Below the pieces are notes generated by a model. That model saw only the letters and a list, made by a program, of their open reading frames with translations, did not search any database and had not been told where the DNA came from. Positions 52,278 through 54,233 of a stretch of 54,233 nucleotides of DNA are shown in pieces. Position numbers and translations under genes: made by a program. The DNA is taken from the NCBI GenBank assembly GCA_031277255.1, contig JAITMS010000150.1, positions 1 to 54,233 of the forward strand, in the 5' to 3' direction. The DNA is from Azonexus sp. (GTDB lineage Bacteria > Pseudomonadota > Gammaproteobacteria > Burkholderiales > Rhodocyclaceae). Each line of letters begins with the position of its first letter. Position 1 is the stretch's first letter.

Positions 52278-54233
<1,956 letters not shown>

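Overview
The window looks like a chromosomal segment of a GC-rich betaproteobacterium, most likely of the Rhodocyclaceae/Rhodocyclales type. The main reason is the conserved order rpoE-mucD-(glutaredoxin)-lepA-lepB-DUF4845-rnc-era-recO-pdxJ-acpS, with ygfX and nadB beside it. The second is the set mltG-tmk-holB-pilZ-tatD. Taxonomy is inferred from gene order and protein character; no database search was possible.

Layout. (1) 1-4.7 kb: ygfX, a second signal peptidase I, a BrnT/BrnA toxin-antitoxin pair and an ORF6N-domain gene lie between ygfX and nadB. Two degraded copies of the nadB 3' end separate these modules, so the region looks like repeated insertion at one site. (2) 5.1-14.5 kb: a housekeeping run for envelope stress (rpoE, mucD), translation (lepA), protein export (lepB), RNA processing and ribosome assembly (rnc, era), repair (recO), PLP synthesis (pdxJ) and acyl carrier protein activation (acpS). 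The anti-sigma genes rseA and rseB, usually found between rpoE and mucD, are absent. (3) 14.5-20.8 kb: a deleted IS630-type element, a chemoreceptor, a small secreted protein, an isoquinoline-oxidoreductase-type molybdenum hydroxylase pair and a small membrane protein. (4) 20.8-23.4 kb: an AT-richer array of five promoter-poor small genes, each followed by an attC-like site. This is an integron gene-cassette array with no integrase in view (CALIN type). All five products look envelope-associated and I recognise none. (5) 23.5-28.7 kb, minus strand: a 5'-truncated fructosamine-kinase-like gene, prfB with its programmed +1 frameshift, a PAS histidine kinase and ygfZ. (6) 28.7-38.1 kb, plus strand: mltG-tmk-holB-pilZ-tatD-ankyrin gene, an M48 peptidase, a DinG/YoaA-type helicase and an ATP-grasp-like protein. 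(7) 38.2-42.7 kb: a DUF481 outer-membrane protein, molybdenum cofactor genes (mobB, moeA, moaD), a VOC protein and a YlqF/RbgA-type GTPase. MobB/MoeA/MoaD would serve the IorAB hydroxylase. (8) 42.9-48.3 kb: a complete branched-chain amino acid/amide ABC transporter operon (livK, H, M, G, F), interrupted by a DUF2007 gene. (9) 48.3-54.2 kb: a membrane protein, rlhA (23S rRNA hydroxycytidine synthase) paired with a methyltransferase gene, a small unknown gene and the C-terminal part of a cation P-type ATPase cut by the window edge.

Repeats are a theme. REP/MITE-like elements with a conserved core, and a second palindromic repeat present as two inverted copies, sit directly against gene ends. 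In four cases (tmk, prfB, ylqF/rbgA, rlhA) the stop codon lies inside or at the edge of the repeat. Two further attC-like hairpins, beside the VOC gene and the DUF2007 gene, suggest single cassettes also landed outside the main array.
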